The notes: generated by a model from the sequence alone, not told the origin. A stretch of 22,466 bases of DNA from an uncultured Solimonas sp. (GCA_946478985.1 CAMLDZ010000048.1:1-22466), one strand, 5' to 3'. Shown: positions 14,664 to 22,466, counted from the first letter of the stretch. Numbers and translations are program-made.

Positions 14664-15770
14664 ATGCTTCGGCGCCAGCTCGTCTCGTATGCCATCTACC
14701 TGCTGCCCCTGGTCCTGACGGCCTGCGGCGGCGAGCCTCCCGCCGATCCGCGCACCCAGGCTCCGCCGGTCAGGATCGAAACCGTCAAGGCCGCTTCCGC
14801 GGCGACGCGTTCCTTTACCGGCGTCGTGGCGGCGCGGATTCAGAGCGACCTGGGCTTCCGCGTTGCCGGCAAGGTCACGGAACGCCTGGTCGATACCGGG
14901 CAGACCGTCAAGCAGGGCCAGCCGCTGGTCCGCATGGACCCCGTCGATCTGGGATTGCAGGCGCTCGCCCAGCAGGAGGCGGTGACGGCGGCCCGGGCAC
15001 GAGCCAGGCAGACCGCCGAGGATGAGGCGCGCTATCGCGATCTGGTCGCCGAAGGGGCCATCTCGCAATCCGCCTACGGCCAGATCAAGGCCGCGGCCGA
15101 CGCCGCGCAGGCGCAGCTCAAGCTCGCCGAAGCCCAGGCCGATATCGCCAGGAACGCATCGGGCTACGCCGTGCTGCGCGCCGACGCCGATGGCGTCGTC
15201 GTCGAGACGCTGGCCGAGCCGGGCCAGGTGGTGAGCGCCGGACAGGCGGTGGTGCGCCTGGCCCGGGCCGGACAACGCGAGGCCGTCGTGCAGCTGCCGG
15301 AGACGCTGAGACCGGCCGTCGGATCGCCGGCGCAGGCGCGCCTGTATGGCCATCGGCAGCTCACCGTGCCGGCAAAGCTGCGTCAGCTGTCCGATTCGGC
15401 GGATCGCCTGACCCGCACCTACGAGGCCCGGTACGTGCTGGAGGGAGCCCTGGCCGACGCACCCCTGGGCGCCACCGTCACCGTCGAAGTCGCCGGCGAC
15501 GCGGCGCCCGCCGCCTCGCTGCAGGTGCCGATCGGCGCCGTGTACGACCCCGGCACGGGAGCCGGCGTCTGGGCCGTTCAGGGCAAGCCCGAGAAGGCGG
15601 TGTGGCGCCCGGTGCAGGTGCTCGGCGTGGCGAACGACGTGGCGCAGGTGAAGGGCAAACTGCAAATCGGCGAACCGGTGGTATCGCTGGGCGCGCATCT
15701 GCTCCGTGAAGGCCAGACCGTCCGGCCGATCGGCCCGGGCGAAGCGCTGGCGGCCGGAGACCGCCCATGA
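14664..15770 (+). CDS. RND efflux periplasmic adaptor lipoprotein (membrane fusion protein)
   Basis: This adaptor links the inner-membrane permease to the outer-membrane channel. It has 368 residues. The signal peptide ends in lipobox LTAC, with lipidated C21. The lipoyl-like half-motif is LGFRVAGKVTERLVDTGQTVKQGQPLVRMD (about 67-96). The alpha-hairpin (about 99-165) is rich in Ala, Gln and Arg, including RYRDLVAEGAISQSAYGQIKAAADAAQAQLKLAEAQ. The second lipoyl half is YAVLRADADGVVVETLAEPGQVVSAGQAVVRLA. A beta-barrel and membrane-proximal region (VPIGAVYDPG...VWAVQGKPEKAVWRPVQVLG) follows. AGGAA lies 8 nt before the ATG. Its TGA overlaps the permease ATG by 4 bp, so the two are translationally coupled. 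Confidence 0.94.
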   Translation: MLRRQLVSYAIYLLPLVLTACGGEPPADPRTQAPPVRIETVKAASAATRSFTGVVAARIQSDLGFRVAGKVTERLVDTGQTVKQGQPLVRMDPVDLGLQALAQQEAVTAARARARQTAEDEARYRDLVAEGAISQSAYGQIKAAADAAQAQLKLAEAQADIARNASGYAVLRADADGVVVETLAEPGQVVSAGQAVVRLARAGQREAVVQLPETLRPAVGSPAQARLYGHRQLTVPAKLRQLSDSADRLTRTYEARYVLEGALADAPLGATVTVEVAGDAAPAASLQVPIGAVYDPGTGAGVWAVQGKPEKAVWRPVQVLGVANDVAQVKGKLQIGEPVVSLGAHLLREGQTVRPIGPGEALAAGDRP

Positions 15771-18700
15771 GCGAGGGGCGTTTCAATCTTTCGGCGCTGG
15801 CCGTACGCGAACGCTCCATCACGCTGTTCCTGATCGTCCTGATCTCCGCCGCCGGCGTTCTGGCTTTCTTCCAGCTTGGGCGCGCGGAAGACCCGCCCTT
15901 CACGATCAAGCAGATGACCGTCGTCACCGCCTGGCCGGGCGCGACCGCCCAGCAGATGCAGGACCAGGTGGCCGAACCGCTGGAAAAGCGCTTGCAGGAG
16001 CTGCGCTGGTACGACCGCTCGGAAACCTATACGCGCCCCGGCCTGGCGTTCACGATGCTGTCGCTGCTCGACAGCACGCCGCCTTCGGCGGTCCAGGACG
16101 AGTTCTACCAGGCCCGCAAGAAGCTCGGCGACGAGGCACAGAAGCTCCCGGCGGGCGTCATCGGCCCGATGATCAACGACGAATACGCGGACGTGACCTT
16201 CGCGCTGTTTGCCCTGAAAGCCAAAGGCGAACCGCAACGGCGGCTGATACGCGATGCCGAGGCCTTGCGCCAGCAGTTGCTGCATGTGCCCGGCGTGAAG
16301 AAGGTCAACATCATCGGCGAGCAGCCCGAGCGCATCTTCGTGTCGTTCGCACACGACCGGCTGGCGACGCTGGGCATCACGCCGCAAGACATTTTCGCCG
16401 CGCTCGACGCACAGAACCTGCTGACCCCCGCCGGCTCCATTGAAACCAGCGGGCCGCAGGTCTTCCTTCGTGTCGATGGGGCCTTCGACCAGCTCGACAA
16501 GATTCGGCAGACCCCGATCAGCGCGCAAGGACGGACCTTGAAGCTGTCTGATGTGGCGAGCGTCGAGCGCGGCTACGAGGACCCGGCCACCTTCATGATC
16601 CGCAGCAATGGCGAGCCGGCCCTGCTGCTGGGCGTGGTGATGCGGGACGACTGGAACGGCCTCGATCTGGGCAAGGCGCTGGAAGCGGAAGTCGGCAAGA
16701 TCAACGCCGAACTGCCGCTGGGCATGACACTGAGCAAGGTGACCGATCAGGCCGTCAACATCAGTTCGGCGGTCGACGAGTTCATGGTCAAGTTCTTCGT
16801 CGCACTGCTGGTCGTGATGGTGGTGTGCTTCGTCAGCATGGGCTGGCGGGTCGGCATCGTCGTCGCCGCGGCCGTGCCGCTGACGCTGGCGACGGTGTTC
16901 GTCGTCATGGCGGCCAGCGGCAAGAACTTCGACCGCATCACGCTGGGCTCGCTGATCCTGGCACTGGGCCTGCTGGTCGACGACGCCATCATCGCCATCG
17001 AGATGATGGTGGTGAAGATGGAGGAAGGCTTCAGCCGCATCGCGGCGTCGGCCTATGCCTGGAGCCACACGGCGGCCCCCATGCTGTCGGGAACGCTGGT
17101 CACCGCCGTCGGCTTCATGCCGAACGGATTCGCGCGCTCCACGGCGGGCGAATACACCAGCAACATGTTCTGGATCGTCGGCATCGCCCTGATCGCCTCC
17201 TGGGTGGTGGCGGTGGCGTTCACGCCCTATCTGGGCGTGAAACTGCTGCCCGACATCAAGAAGGTTGCAGGCGGCCACGCCGCCATCTACGACACACCCC
17301 GCTACCAGCGTTTCCGGCGGCTGCTGGAACGCGTCATCGCCCGCAAAGGCCTGGTGGCGGGCACGGTGATCGGTCTGTTCGTGCTGGCCGTGCTCGGCAT
17401 GGGGCTGGTCAACAAGCAGTTCTTCCCGACTTCCGATCGTCCGGAGGTGCTGGTCGAGGTGCAGATGCCGTATGGCAGCTCGATCGAGCAGACCAGCGCC
17501 GCCACCGCCAAGGTCGAAGCCTGGCTGGCCAGGCAGCAGGAGGCCAGGATCGTCACCGCCTACATCGGCCAGGGCGCGCCGCGCTTCTTCCTGGCGATGT
17601 CGCCCGAACTGCCCGATCCGTCGTTCGCCAAGATCGTCGTGCTCGCGGGCAGCGACGCGGAGCGCGAGGCCCTCAAGTTCAGGTTGCGTGAGGCGGTGGC
17701 CGCCGGGCTGGCACCGGAGGCGCGGGTGCGCGTCACCCAGATCGTGTTCGGGCCGCCCTCGCCGTTTCCCGTGGCCTTCCGCGTGATGGGGCCGGACCCG
17801 GAGCGGCTGCGCGCCATCGCCGATGAGGTGGAGGGCGTCATGCACGCGCATCCAATGATGCGCACCGTCAACCGGGATTGGGGCGCGCGCGTCCCCACGC
17901 TGCACTTCACGCTGGACCAGGACCGCTTGCAGGCCGTCGGACTGACCTCCAGTTCGGTGTCCCTGCAGCTGCAGTTCCTGCTGAGCGGCGTGCCGCTGAC
18001 GCAGCTGCGCGAGGACATCCGTTCCGTGCAGGTGGTCGGCCGCGCAGCCGGCGACATCCGGCGTGATCCTTCGAAGATCGCCGCTTTCACGCTGGTCGGT
18101 TCGGCCGGGCAACGGATCCCGCTGTCCCAGGTCGGCACCGTCGAGGTGCGCATGGAAGATCCGATCCTGCGGCGCCGCGACCGTACGCCCACCATCACCG
18201 TGCGCGGCGACATCGCCGAGGGACTGCAACCGCCGGATGTGTCCGCCGCGGTGATGTCGCAACTGCAGCCGCTCATCGCCAGGCTTGACGCCGGCTACCG
18301 GATCGAAGTGGCCGGCTCGACCGAGGAATCAGCCAAGGCCACGGTGGCGATGCTGCCGATATTTCCGATCATGATCGCGCTCACCCTGCTCATCATCATC
18401 TTGCAGGTGCGCTCGATCGCAGCGATGGTGATGGTGTTCGCCACCAGCCCGCTGGGCTTGATCGGCGTGGCGCCGACCCTGCTGGCCTTCCAGCAACCCT
18501 TCGGCATCAATGCGCTGGTCGGCCTGATCGCCTTGTCGGGCATTCTGATGCGCAACACGCTGATACTGATCGGTCAGATCCGCGAAAACGAACAGGCTGG
18601 GCTGGATCCGTTCCGCGCCGTGGTCGAAGCGACCGTGCAGCGCGCGCGTCCGGTGATCCTGACCGCGCTGGCGGCGATCCTGGCCTTCATCCCGCTGACC

Positions 18701-18835
18701 CATTCGGTGTTCTGGGGGACGCTGGCCTACACGCTGATCGGCGGCACCTTTGCCGGAACCATCCTGACGCTGGTGTTCCTGCCGGCAATGTATTCGATCT
18801 GGTTCAGGATCAGACCCGCGCCTTTGCAGAGCTGA
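15767..18835 (+). CDS. RND efflux transporter permease, MexK/TriC-like
   Basis: This proton-driven inner-membrane permease has 1022 residues, full length for the AcrB superfamily. The layout is TM1 (about 17-37), a porter domain, TM2-6 (about 340-480), TM7 (about 530-552), a second porter domain and TM8-12 (about 860-1015). The proton-relay pair is D405-D406 in ALGLLVDDAIIAIEMM. GRAEDPPFTIKQMTVVTAWPG and EKRLQELRWYDRSETYTRPG are features of the MexK/TriC branch rather than AcrB itself, and GILMRNTLILIGQI in the second half replaces the usual GLxxKNAIL. That branch exports biocides such as triclosan and macrolides in Pseudomonas; the substrate here is unknown. Its ATG overlaps the adaptor stop. 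Confidence 0.95.
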   Translation: MSEGRFNLSALAVRERSITLFLIVLISAAGVLAFFQLGRAEDPPFTIKQMTVVTAWPGATAQQMQDQVAEPLEKRLQELRWYDRSETYTRPGLAFTMLSLLDSTPPSAVQDEFYQARKKLGDEAQKLPAGVIGPMINDEYADVTFALFALKAKGEPQRRLIRDAEALRQQLLHVPGVKKVNIIGEQPERIFVSFAHDRLATLGITPQDIFAALDAQNLLTPAGSIETSGPQVFLRVDGAFDQLDKIRQTPISAQGRTLKLSDVASVERGYEDPATFMIRSNGEPALLLGVVMRDDWNGLDLGKALEAEVGKINAELPLGMTLSKVTDQAVNISSAVDEFMVKFFVALLVVMVVCFVSMGWRVGIVVAAAVPLTLATVFVVMAASGKNFDRITLGSLILALGLLVDDAIIAIEMMVVKMEEGFSRIAASAYAWSHTAAPMLSGTLVTAVGFMPNGFARSTAGEYTSNMFWIVGIALIASWVVAVAFTPYLGVKLLPDIKKVAGGHAAIYDTPRYQRFRRLLERVIARKGLVAGTVIGLFVLAVLGMGLVNKQFFPTSDRPEVLVEVQMPYGSSIEQTSAATAKVEAWLARQQEARIVTAYIGQGAPRFFLAMSPELPDPSFAKIVVLAGSDAEREALKFRLREAVAAGLAPEARVRVTQIVFGPPSPFPVAFRVMGPDPERLRAIADEVEGVMHAHPMMRTVNRDWGARVPTLHFTLDQDRLQAVGLTSSSVSLQLQFLLSGVPLTQLREDIRSVQVVGRAAGDIRRDPSKIAAFTLVGSAGQRIPLSQVGTVEVRMEDPILRRRDRTPTITVRGDIAEGLQPPDVSAAVMSQLQPLIARLDAGYRIEVAGSTEESAKATVAMLPIFPIMIALTLLIIILQVRSIAAMVMVFATSPLGLIGVAPTLLAFQQPFGINALVGLIALSGILMRNTLILIGQIRENEQAGLDPFRAVVEATVQRARPVILTALAAILAFIPLTHSVFWGTLAYTLIGGTFAGTILTLVFLPAMYSIWFRIRPAPLQS

Positions 18836-18846
18836 TCGTTCCCGCC

Positions 18847-18878
18847 ATCCATGCCCCGGCCCGGCCGGGAGCATGGAT
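18847..18878 (+). terminator. Strong hairpin after the RND permease gene
   Basis: ATCCATGC and GCATGGAT flank an inner CCCGG/CCGGG stem, giving about 13 pairs, 11 nt past the permease stop. It is likely a transcript end or 3'-end stabiliser; no immediate T-run follows. Confidence 0.55.
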
Positions 18879-18960
18879 GATTCGCCGCGCATCAATCCGC
18901 TGCGCGCCGTGTGATTTTTGCTCATGATGTGGGCCTGACCCGTCAAACCCGGCGCCGCCC

Positions 18961-19221
18961 ATGAGCAAGAGTCCGCTATTGCTGTCGCTGTTGCTGATCG
19001 GCAGCTGCGCCGGCTGCGCGACGTTCAGTACCGTCGAACAGATCGACCGGGACAGTCCGCGCTACTTCACCGGCACGCGTGTCAACGTCGCGGCGCTGCT
19101 CGACGACCGGGAGACCCTCGACACGTTTGCCCGGCATTCAATGTACCCCGCCGAGCATCCGTTACTCGATCTGCCGTTCACCCTCATCATGGATTCCGTG
19201 CATGCCTGGTGGGGCCTGTAG
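18961..19221 (+). CDS. Small YceK/YidQ-family lipoprotein
   Basis: This 86-residue protein has a lipoprotein signal peptide, MSKSPLLLSLLLIGSCAGC. Either C16 (IGSC) or C19 (CAGC) could be the lipidated cysteine. The mature part reads YFTGTRVNVAAL and ends HPLLDLPFTLIMDSVHAWWGL; the P-x-LDLPF-(S/T)-x-x-x-D-(S/T) pattern is the hallmark of the DUF1375 YceK/YidQ family. These are small envelope lipoproteins of unknown function. It stands alone after the RND operon terminator with no clear ribosome binding site, and the SnoaL-like gene follows within 30 bp. Function is unknown. Confidence 0.82.
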   Translation: MSKSPLLLSLLLIGSCAGCATFSTVEQIDRDSPRYFTGTRVNVAALLDDRETLDTFARHSMYPAEHPLLDLPFTLIMDSVHAWWGL

Positions 19222-19248
19222 CCGTAGGCGACCCGCACCACGGACGTG

Positions 19249-19653
19249 ATGACGCGCGCGATGACACCGAAGGAACTGATTCTCGAATGGGTGCGGCGTT
19301 TCAATGCCGCCGACCTCGACGGCCTGGCGGCGCTGTATGCGCCGGATGCGGTCAACCATCAGGTGGTCGCCGAGCCGCTGCGCGGCCGCGATGCGATCCG
19401 CCGCTTGTTCGAGATCGAGTTCAGCCGCGCGACGATGCACTGCATCGTCGAGAACCTCTTCCAGGACGGCGACTGGGGCATGCTCGAATGGCGCGATCCG
19501 GGTGGCCTGCGCGGCTGCGGTTTCTTCCAGATCCGCGACGGACAGATCGTCTTCCAGCGCGGCTACTTCGACCAGCTGACGTTCTTCCGCCAGCAGGGAC
19601 TGCCGGTGCCCGAGCACTTTCTCGGCAATGGAGCGCCGGTCGCCGGCACCTGA
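19249..19653 (+). CDS. SnoaL-like / NTF2-fold domain protein
   Basis: This small cytosolic protein has about 134 residues and a cone-shaped NTF2-like fold. The opening PKELILEWVRRFNAADLDGLAALYAPDAVNHQ and RGRDAIRRLFEIEFS are the classical SnoaL-like/limonene-hydroxylase-type start, followed by strands GDWGMLEWRDPGGLRGCGFFQIRDGQIVFQRGYFD. Members are isomerases, hydrolases or ligand binders, so no reaction is assigned. Starts at GTG 19246, ATG 19249 and ATG 19261 are possible. None has a strong ribosome binding site, and 19249 is a compromise. The stop lies 3 bp from the end of the opposing transglutaminase-like gene. Confidence 0.8.
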   Translation: MTRAMTPKELILEWVRRFNAADLDGLAALYAPDAVNHQVVAEPLRGRDAIRRLFEIEFSRATMHCIVENLFQDGDWGMLEWRDPGGLRGCGFFQIRDGQIVFQRGYFDQLTFFRQQGLPVPEHFLGNGAPVAGT

Positions 19654-19656
19654 AAT

Positions 19657-20586
19657 TCAGAACATCGGGTCCACGCGCAGCTCGCGCCTGGCGTTCAGCG
19701 CCGCCTGCGTGGCCTGGGCGATCTCGCCGGGGCGACGCTGCGACGGGCCGGCGGCTTCCACCAGCACATAGCGACGCCCCTGGTAGTCCAGATGCGCCTG
19801 CCCGGCGCGCGGCGTGCCGGCGACGCCGAGCAGATAGTGGCGCGGCACGTGAACGCCGATCAGCGGCGTCTTGCTGAGGTTCTGCAGGATCGCCGCGAGC
19901 AGCGCCGACTTGGTGTCGCAATCGCCGTAACCGCGCTGCAGCGCCAACGGCGGCGGGTAGAAACCGAGGATGCGACGGCCGCTCTCCTGCGCCGCCGGAC
20001 GGCGATAGACCATGCCGCTCTGCACCAGCGCGATGGCGGCGTTGAACATCCACTCTTCGTCGCGGCCGCGCTCGGCAGCGAGTTTGCGCAAGGCCGTCGC
20101 CACCGGCTTCACGCGCTCGCGATTGCGGCGTACCACCTGCGGCACGTCGACGAAGAGTTGTGCCGGCCGGCCGATGGCCTGGTCGAGCCGCATCGCGTGG
20201 TCCTGGTAGTAGCGCGTGGTGCGCCGATCGAACTCCTGCTGGTTGCAGCCGGGCGTGGCCATGCACTGGCGCATCAGCGCATCGAGTTCCTGCGCGGAAA
20301 CGCCGAACTCGCGCAGCGACGCCTGGCTGGCCTCCTGCGGCAGCGTGAACTGCAGGCTCAGCGGCTCGCTGCTGAAACTGCGAAAGCGGGCCGTGACACG
20401 GTGGCTGCCATCGGCAGACGGCAGGCTGCGGTATGCGTTGACGTGCTCGCGCTGGGCTGCGCCGGAGACCATGGTGTCGTCCTCGGCATCGTCGCCGGCA
20501 GCCAGCGCAGGCGTCTGCGCGGCAGCGATGAGCATCAGGACATGAGCGCTGCGGCGCAGGAATGACGCGACGGCGGTGGCAGGCAT
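19657..20586 (-). CDS. Exported transglutaminase-like cysteine-peptidase-fold protein
   Basis: This 309-residue protein has a Sec signal peptide (RRSAHVLMLIAAAQTPALA, cleavage near residue 29-30) and is predicted periplasmic. The transglutaminase-like core is in the last third: GYGDCDTKSALLAAIL with likely nucleophile C223, RHYLLGVAG with H250, and YVLVEAAGP with E277 at the position where an aspartate usually completes the triad. The N-terminal half (about 60-200) is not recognised. The start at 20586 is chosen over the ATG at 20619 because AGGGA lies 8 nt upstream and the signal peptide then begins correctly. The role is unknown; a protease, an amidase or an inactive binding fold are all possible. 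Confidence 0.82.
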   Translation of the reverse strand: MPATAVASFLRRSAHVLMLIAAAQTPALAAGDDAEDDTMVSGAAQREHVNAYRSLPSADGSHRVTARFRSFSSEPLSLQFTLPQEASQASLREFGVSAQELDALMRQCMATPGCNQQEFDRRTTRYYQDHAMRLDQAIGRPAQLFVDVPQVVRRNRERVKPVATALRKLAAERGRDEEWMFNAAIALVQSGMVYRRPAAQESGRRILGFYPPPLALQRGYGDCDTKSALLAAILQNLSKTPLIGVHVPRHYLLGVAGTPRAGQAHLDYQGRRYVLVEAAGPSQRRPGEIAQATQAALNARRELRVDPMF

Positions 20587-20759
20587 GGCGAGCGTCCCTG
20601 ACAGGTACGCACGAGCCATTCAATCGCCGTACGAAGAACGAGCGTCCGCCGCCGCATGAGCTGACAGGTTTGATCCGACCGCGCGGCGCGCACGGCGTCA
20701 CCGGCGCGCCAGCGGCTGGCGGCGGCCGTGGCAGGATCGGGCCGACGGGGCCCTGCGCC

Positions 20760-20781
20760 AAAACCCGCCGGGCGGGATTTT
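20760..20781 (-). terminator. Possible Rho-independent terminator after rluB
   Basis: Read on the minus strand, CCCGCCCGGCGGG is preceded by AAAAT and followed at once by TTTT, giving a short GC stem with a T-run. It lies about 190 bp past the rluB stop. The plus strand also reads stem plus TTTT, so the signal is nearly symmetric. Confidence 0.45.
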
Positions 20782-20909
20782 CCCGACGAGGCGCCGCCGC
20801 GCGGCCGGCGTTGCGGCTTACCGGCGGTCGCGCAAAAGGGATGAACGGAGACGCGCCGCGCCCCGCGCCGCCGCCACGGTCACGCATGTCGCTGACACGG
20901 CGCGTCGGA

Positions 20910-20928
20910 ACTGACGCAGAACGTCAGT
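20910..20928 (-). terminator. Hairpin downstream of rluB
   Basis: ACTGACG-CAGAA-CGTCAGT forms a perfect 7-bp stem with a 5-nt loop, 37 bp past the rluB stop. No T-run follows, so it may be a stability hairpin rather than a true terminator. Confidence 0.35.
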
Positions 20929-20964
20929 CGGTTGTGTCACCGCCGTTGACGATCCGGCGGCGAA

Positions 20965-22218
20965 TCAGCGGCGGCGCGGGCCGCTGCCCGGCCCGGGCTT
21001 GCGCTTGCCGCCTGCACCGGCTCGCGGCGCGGCGCCGGGCCTGCCGTCGCGGCGCGGTGTGCCGGCCGCTGCGGGTTTGCCCTCGCGACGCGGCGCCGCC
21101 GGCTTGCTGCCGTCGCGGCGCGCACCCGCAGGAGCGGAACGCGCAGGCCGGGCGGAGCGTGCGCCGTCGCCCGGCGCATCGCGCGACTGCCGGGCCGGCG
21201 GGGCGTCGCGTCGCGCGGCGCGCTTGTCGTCCGGCGCGGCCCTGGCGCTGGCAGGACGGCGCCCGGCGGGTTTTGCGAGTTCGCGCAGGTATGAGGGCTT
21301 GTTGCGACGCGGCGATTCAAAACCCTCGTCGTCATCGTCGTCCGCGAACGAGCGCCGGGGTCTGGGCGCGGGACGCGCACCGGCGGGCGTGGCAGCGGCG
21401 GGCCGGGCCGGCGTGCCGCGTCCGCGCCGCGGCGCTTCCAGGCCGGCTTCTTCCGGCGACAGGCCGACGGCGTCAAGCAGGGCCAGCAGCTCGCTGGGCG
21501 TGGCCTCGCGCGCGGTGCCGGACTTGTTGCCGCGGCCCAGCTCCACCGGGCCGTAGCGCAGGCGGATCAGGCGACTGACCTGCAGGTTCTGCGATTCGAT
21601 CAGGCGGCGCACCAGCCGGTTGCGGCCCTCGCGCACGCTGACGTGAAACCATTGGTTGGCACTGCCGCTCTCGCCATCCTCGTCGGCCAGATCGGCAAGG
21701 CTGCCGCGGTCGACGCGTTCGAAGCGCGCCATGCCGTCCTCGAGTTCCACGCCGGCCTTCCAGCGCGCGATCACCGCCTCGTCGACAGTGCCGAGCACGC
21801 GTACCGCATAGGTGCGCGGGATCTCGAAGCTGGGATGCGTGAGCCGTCGTGCCAGCTCGCCGTGATTGGTGAACAGCAGCAGGCCGGAGGTATTGATGTC
21901 GAGACGGCCGACCGCGATCCAGCGGCCGCTGCCGAGCTTGGGCAGCTTGCGGAACACCGTGCGGCGCCCTTCCGGATCGTCACGCGTGACCAGCTCACCG
22001 GTGCGCTTCTTGTAGATCAGCACACGCGCGGCCTCGGCCTTGCGGCTCAGATGCACCGGCTTGCCGTCGACGCGGACGTGGTCCTCGTGGCCGATCTTCT
22101 GCCCGGCTTCGGCGGGCCTGCCGTTGACGAGAATGCGGCCTTCGGCGATCAGCCGCTCGATCTCGCGGCGCGAAGCGACGCCGGCTGTCGCCAGCGCTTT
22201 CTGGATACGTTCTTTCAT
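20965..22218 (-). CDS. rluB: 23S rRNA pseudouridine(2605) synthase with long basic C-terminal tail
   Basis: RluB makes pseudouridine 2605 in 23S rRNA during 50S assembly. The S4 RNA-binding domain covers about 1-60 (KALATAGVASRREIERLI, GRILVNGRPA). The RsuA-type catalytic domain follows (about 64-235), with GRLDINTSGLLLFTN carrying catalytic D107, then REGRNRLVRRLIESQNLQVSRLIRLRYGPVELG. Residues from about 262 to 417 form a low-complexity tail of Arg, Ala, Pro, Gly and Lys with recurring RRDG/RREGKPAA units and an acidic DDDDDE patch (293-298), likely disordered and RNA-binding. The ATG at 22218 is fixed by GGAGG 7 nt upstream; the frame extends 13 residues further but without support. The catalytic part is of normal length and the tail is unusually long. 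Confidence 0.95.
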   Translation of the reverse strand: MKERIQKALATAGVASRREIERLIAEGRILVNGRPAEAGQKIGHEDHVRVDGKPVHLSRKAEAARVLIYKKRTGELVTRDDPEGRRTVFRKLPKLGSGRWIAVGRLDINTSGLLLFTNHGELARRLTHPSFEIPRTYAVRVLGTVDEAVIARWKAGVELEDGMARFERVDRGSLADLADEDGESGSANQWFHVSVREGRNRLVRRLIESQNLQVSRLIRLRYGPVELGRGNKSGTAREATPSELLALLDAVGLSPEEAGLEAPRRGRGTPARPAAATPAGARPAPRPRRSFADDDDDEGFESPRRNKPSYLRELAKPAGRRPASARAAPDDKRAARRDAPPARQSRDAPGDGARSARPARSAPAGARRDGSKPAAPRREGKPAAAGTPRRDGRPGAAPRAGAGGKRKPGPGSGPRRR

Positions 22219-22268
22219 GGCACGTCCTCCCGACGTTCCGTTGATGCTGTTACTCAATTCAATCTGGT

Positions 22269-22395
22269 TTCCTCTCCCCGCCCGCGGGGAGAAGTGGCGC
22301 GAAGCGCCGGATGAGGGACAACTGCGCCCGATCAGCTAGCTGAAGCGCCACGTGCGCCCCTCACGCCGCGCCCGCGAGCGCAGAGAGCGAGACTG
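22269..22395. repeat. Degenerate REP-like element upstream of rluB
   Basis: TTCCTCTCCCCGC-CC-GCGGGGAGAAG (from 22269) is followed by a variant tail with a GGCGC-GAA-GCGCC mini-hairpin and GGATGAGGG (to 22317). After a spacer, CCCCTCACGCCGCGCCCGCG begins a decayed second hairpin near 22358-22395. It is the same family as at 3451, 5831 and 9095, but more diverged. The remaining bases to the window end show no gene I can support. Confidence 0.7.
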
Positions 22396-22466
22396 GACGG
22401 CTAGGGCCTGCTAACGCTATGGCCGCCGCTGTGATGCCACCCGCTTTGCGGCCAGGCAAGGCGCGA

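Larger units (their letters stand above)
20587..20964. other. 378-bp gap without a credible gene
   Basis: GC-rich, with frames on both strands but no domain-like protein. It contains a terminator-like stem at 20760-20781 and a hairpin at 20910-20928, both of which could end the rluB transcript arriving from the right on the minus strand. The promoter of the exported transglutaminase-like gene must also lie here, but no convincing -35/-10 pair was identified. Confidence 0.5.

Noticed and set aside
15578..18262. 894-codon open frame antisense to the RND adaptor and permease genes
   Set aside because: It lies opposite two clearly conserved genes; its His/Asp/Gln-rich composition without any domain is the usual shadow of GC-rich coding DNA.
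20562..21578. 338-codon plus-strand frame over the rluB 3' end
   Set aside because: It is the antisense of the Arg/Pro/Ala-rich rluB tail and of non-coding DNA; no domain is visible.
22396..22466. Possible start of another gene or repeat at the right edge
   Set aside because: Too short to judge; no convincing reading frame or recognised motif could be supported.

Overview
The window is GC-rich chromosomal DNA with dense coding, several 4-bp stop/start overlaps, GTG starts and long antisense shadow frames. The gene order mtnA <-> mtaD-ubiG-mupP-(x)-yciK is known from Pseudomonas and other gammaproteobacteria. Together with the lipoprotein-type RND pump parts and the many intergenic REP-like hairpins, it suggests a gammaproteobacterium, probably near the Xanthomonadales/Nevskiales. 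The taxonomic placement is inference. No tRNA, rRNA, CRISPR array, insertion sequence or prophage gene was seen.

Layout. (1) 2-3389, plus: the 3' part of an RND outer-membrane channel gene, then an OmpR-type response regulator and a CusS-like sensor kinase in one tight operon. The adaptor and permease are probably to the left of the window. (2) 3451-3671: four REP-like hairpins. (3) 3701-5789, minus: a TerC/Alx-family membrane protein followed by a Nudix hydrolase. TerC is preceded by a recognisable yybP-ykoY (Mn2+) riboswitch with a sigma70-like promoter ending just before it. (4) 5926-12352: mtnA (minus) diverges from mtaD-ubiG-mupP-degenerate GGDEF/EAL-yciK (plus), covering methylthioadenosine salvage, ubiquinone synthesis and muropeptide recycling, plus an apparently inactive c-di-GMP-type membrane protein. 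(5) 12435-18835: a complete tripartite RND efflux system. The channel gene (minus) diverges from a TetR repressor gene, which is followed by adaptor and permease genes. Two near-identical palindromes (GTGACTAT-N8-AT(A/G)GTCAC) overlap the channel promoter and the adaptor-permease promoter, so one repressor probably controls all components. (6) 18961-20586: a small YceK/YidQ-like lipoprotein, a SnoaL/NTF2-fold protein and an exported transglutaminase-like protein (minus). (7) 20965-22218, minus: rluB with an unusually long basic, low-complexity C-terminal tail, followed by another degenerate REP-like repeat to the window end.

The most interesting signals are regulatory. In the TerC leader, a 9-nt strand of the riboswitch core is perfectly complementary to the sequence overlapping the ribosome binding site. 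The RND system carries paired operators of identical geometry. The mtnA/mtaD divergent promoter contains a nested inverted repeat. Among proteins, the GGDEF/EAL relic inside the mupP-yciK operon stands out because both domains have lost their catalytic signatures. No wholly new multi-gene system could be demonstrated.
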